Shown piece by piece: positions 31,151-32,086 of a stretch of DNA of 32,086 nucleotides (the first letter of the stretch is position 1; every line of letters begins with the position of its first letter). Source of the stretch: Streptomyces cupreus (GTDB taxonomy: Bacteria > Actinomycetota > Actinomycetes > Streptomycetales > Streptomycetaceae). The notes beneath the pieces were generated by a model that searched no databases, was not told the origin of the DNA, and worked only from the letters and a program-made list of their open reading frames with translations. Made by a program: the position numbers and the translations under genes. The DNA lies in NCBI RefSeq assembly GCF_014257025.1, contig NZ_JACMSF010000075.1:1-32086 (forward strand), given 5' to 3'.

Positions 31151-31194
31151 GGCAGATCTGTGCCACCCAGAACTCCACCCGGCACAGATCTGCC
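31151..31194. terminator. 14-bp inverted repeat between convergent genes
   Basis: GGCAGATCTGTGCC (31151-31164) and GGCACAGATCTGCC (31181-31194) are perfect inverted arms around a 16-base loop. It starts seven bases past the FG-GAP gene stop and lies 45 bases past the stop of the facing regulator gene, so it can act on both. Confidence 0.8.
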
Positions 31195-31238
31195 GATCCC
31201 CCCTCACAACCATCGGCCGCCCGCCGGACACACCCGAG

Positions 31239-31985
31239 CTAACGCTCGGAGTTGTCGTCCTCCGGGGCCGTCCCGGGCGGCTCCGCGTACAGGATGTCGC
31301 GGGCCTGCTCGGCGGCGCGCTCGATGCTCTCGCCCACGAAGACGACGAAGCGGGCGATGTTTTCGAGACGGACGGCGGCCGGGGTGTCGGCGCCGAGGAT
31401 CGCGACGCCCTGCCGTGCGGTCTTGGCGAGGTCGTAGCTGGATCTGGCGCTGGCCATCATGGCCTGGAACCAGACGTCGTTGTCGACGGCGTAGCGCTCG
31501 CGGCGGCGTTCGTCGCGCTCCCGGCGGATGAGCCCCTGGCTCTCCAGGAACGACATCGCCTTGGAGATGGACGCCGGGCTGACCTGGAGGCGCTGGACGA
31601 GTTCGGCGGCGGTGAGGCTGCCCGCGTCGGTGGTGAAGAGGCAAGTCAGTACCCGGGCCATCATCTTGGGCAGGCCCTGTGCCATGAGGAGGGTGGTGAA
31701 CGCCTCCTCGTACTCCCGCACCGCCTCCGGATCGCGCCCGTAGGCCAGCGGGGGCGCCTTCGGGTCCCGGGGCGCGGTCTGCTTGCGGCGGTGGGCGCGC
31801 TGTTCGGTGGCGCGGTGGGCGAGGTCGGCGCGGTAGGCGGTGGGGCCGCCGTTGCGCATGACCTCGCGGGTGACGGTCGAGGTCGGGCGGTCGAGGCGCC
31901 GGGCGATCTCGGCGTAGGCGAGGCCGTCGGCCAGTCCCAGCGCGATCTGCTGACGTTCCTGCTGGGTGAGCCTGCCTCCGGGCAT
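31239..31985 (-). CDS. GbsR/MarR-type regulator with an extra N-terminal HTH
   Basis: A 248-aa DNA-binding protein with two HTH units. Residues 1-50 form a first helix-turn-helix of the HTH_38 kind, also seen at the start of IS30 transposases: LTQQERQQIALGLADGLAYAEIARRLDRPTSTVTREV. A basic linker follows. A GbsR/MarR-type winged helix runs from about 95 to 165 (MARVLTCLFTTDAGSLTAAELVQRLQVSPASISKAMSFLESQGLIRR), then a helical tail. AAGGAGG five bases before ATG 31985 is one of the best ribosome sites here. The palindromic sequence over its promoter suggests autoregulation. The regulated genes probably lie to the right, outside the window. Confidence 0.9.
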   Translation of the reverse strand: MPGGRLTQQERQQIALGLADGLAYAEIARRLDRPTSTVTREVMRNGGPTAYRADLAHRATEQRAHRRKQTAPRDPKAPPLAYGRDPEAVREYEEAFTTLLMAQGLPKMMARVLTCLFTTDAGSLTAAELVQRLQVSPASISKAMSFLESQGLIRRERDERRRERYAVDNDVWFQAMMASARSSYDLAKTARQGVAILGADTPAAVRLENIARFVVFVGESIERAAEQARDILYAEPPGTAPEDDNSER

Positions 31986-32017
31986 CGCGGCCTCCTTCGT
32001 GGTTCCTGGTGTTGGCC

Positions 32018-32071
32018 ACCATAGCGTTCATTCTCAATCCATTGCAACGATTGGCGAGTCGCCTGTTGCAT
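32018..32071 (-). promoter_or_regulatory. Promoter and palindromic operator of the GbsR/MarR gene
   Basis: On the minus strand, TTGCAA (32047-32042) and TATGGT (32023-32018) form a -35/-10 pair with an 18-base spacer. CAATC (32035-32039) and GATTG (32049-32053) flank it as arms of a 19-base imperfect palindrome. ATTGCAAC (32041-32048) also has an inverted partner, GTTGCATT (32065-32072), one base short of a perfect match. A regulator bound here would cover the -35. Confidence 0.5.
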
Positions 32072-32086
32072 TAGCTTCCAATCCGG

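Noticed and set aside
31239..31985. Reading the regulator as an IS30 transposase fragment because of its N-terminal HTH
   Set aside because: There is no DDE catalytic domain. The rest is a GbsR/MarR winged helix, and no terminal inverted repeats are present.

Overview
The window is high-GC DNA with strong G/C bias at third codon positions, many GTG starts and almost no intergenic space. The gene content (futalosine-type menaquinone genes, a System II cytochrome c assembly operon, DUF5994 proteins, an FG-GAP secreted protein) points to Streptomyces. From memory, the order resembles the hemL to fadD part of a Streptomyces core chromosome (around SCO4469-SCO4503 in S. coelicolor). That assignment was not checked by any search. 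There is no rRNA, tRNA, CRISPR array, phage or insertion sequence.

Region 1 (1-2,600) is a small accessory-looking patch. It has the tail of an unknown gene, two DUF5994 proteins, an 83-aa orphan on the opposite strand, and a 39-aa reading frame coupled to the orphan that looks like a decayed N-terminus of a third DUF5994 gene. It ends with a 200-aa hypothetical protein whose 5' end seems to change reading frame.

Region 2 (2,600-10,400) is respiratory cofactor supply. hemL makes 5-aminolevulinate for haem and overlaps a histidine phosphatase. A Tat-type lipoprotein with a NodB-like fold follows. Then the packed set resA-like, ccdA, resB and ccsB moves reducing power and haem across the membrane to mature c-type cytochromes.

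Region 3 (10,400-17,400) is mixed. It holds a SRPBCC protein; a convergent, translationally coupled pair of a P-loop (STAND-like) ATPase and a membrane-anchored periplasmic-binding-protein-like receptor; a coupled pair of a yeast-type cytosine deaminase and an IPNS-like iron oxygenase; and two lipoproteins.

Region 4 (17,500-24,400) carries an EamA exporter, a convergent LysR regulator with a small membrane protein, and then the menaquinone genes: UbiD-like decarboxylase (mqnL), prenyltransferase (mqnP), flavin prenyltransferase (mqnM/ubiX), an Lrp-type regulator and aminofutalosine synthase (mqnE).

Region 5 (24,400-32,086) has a UdgX-type uracil-DNA glycosylase, a GNAT acetyltransferase, a DUF4229 membrane protein, a TetR regulator, a MaoC-like dehydratase behind a strong palindromic operator, a long-chain acyl-CoA ligase, a secreted FG-GAP beta-propeller protein and a GbsR/MarR-type regulator with a likely autoregulatory operator.

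The most interesting items are the ATPase/receptor pair, the deaminase/oxygenase pair, the DUF5994 remnant, the apparent frameshift near 2,235, a Streptomyces-type mini-repeat inserted in frame in resB, and a recurring leaderless-start architecture.
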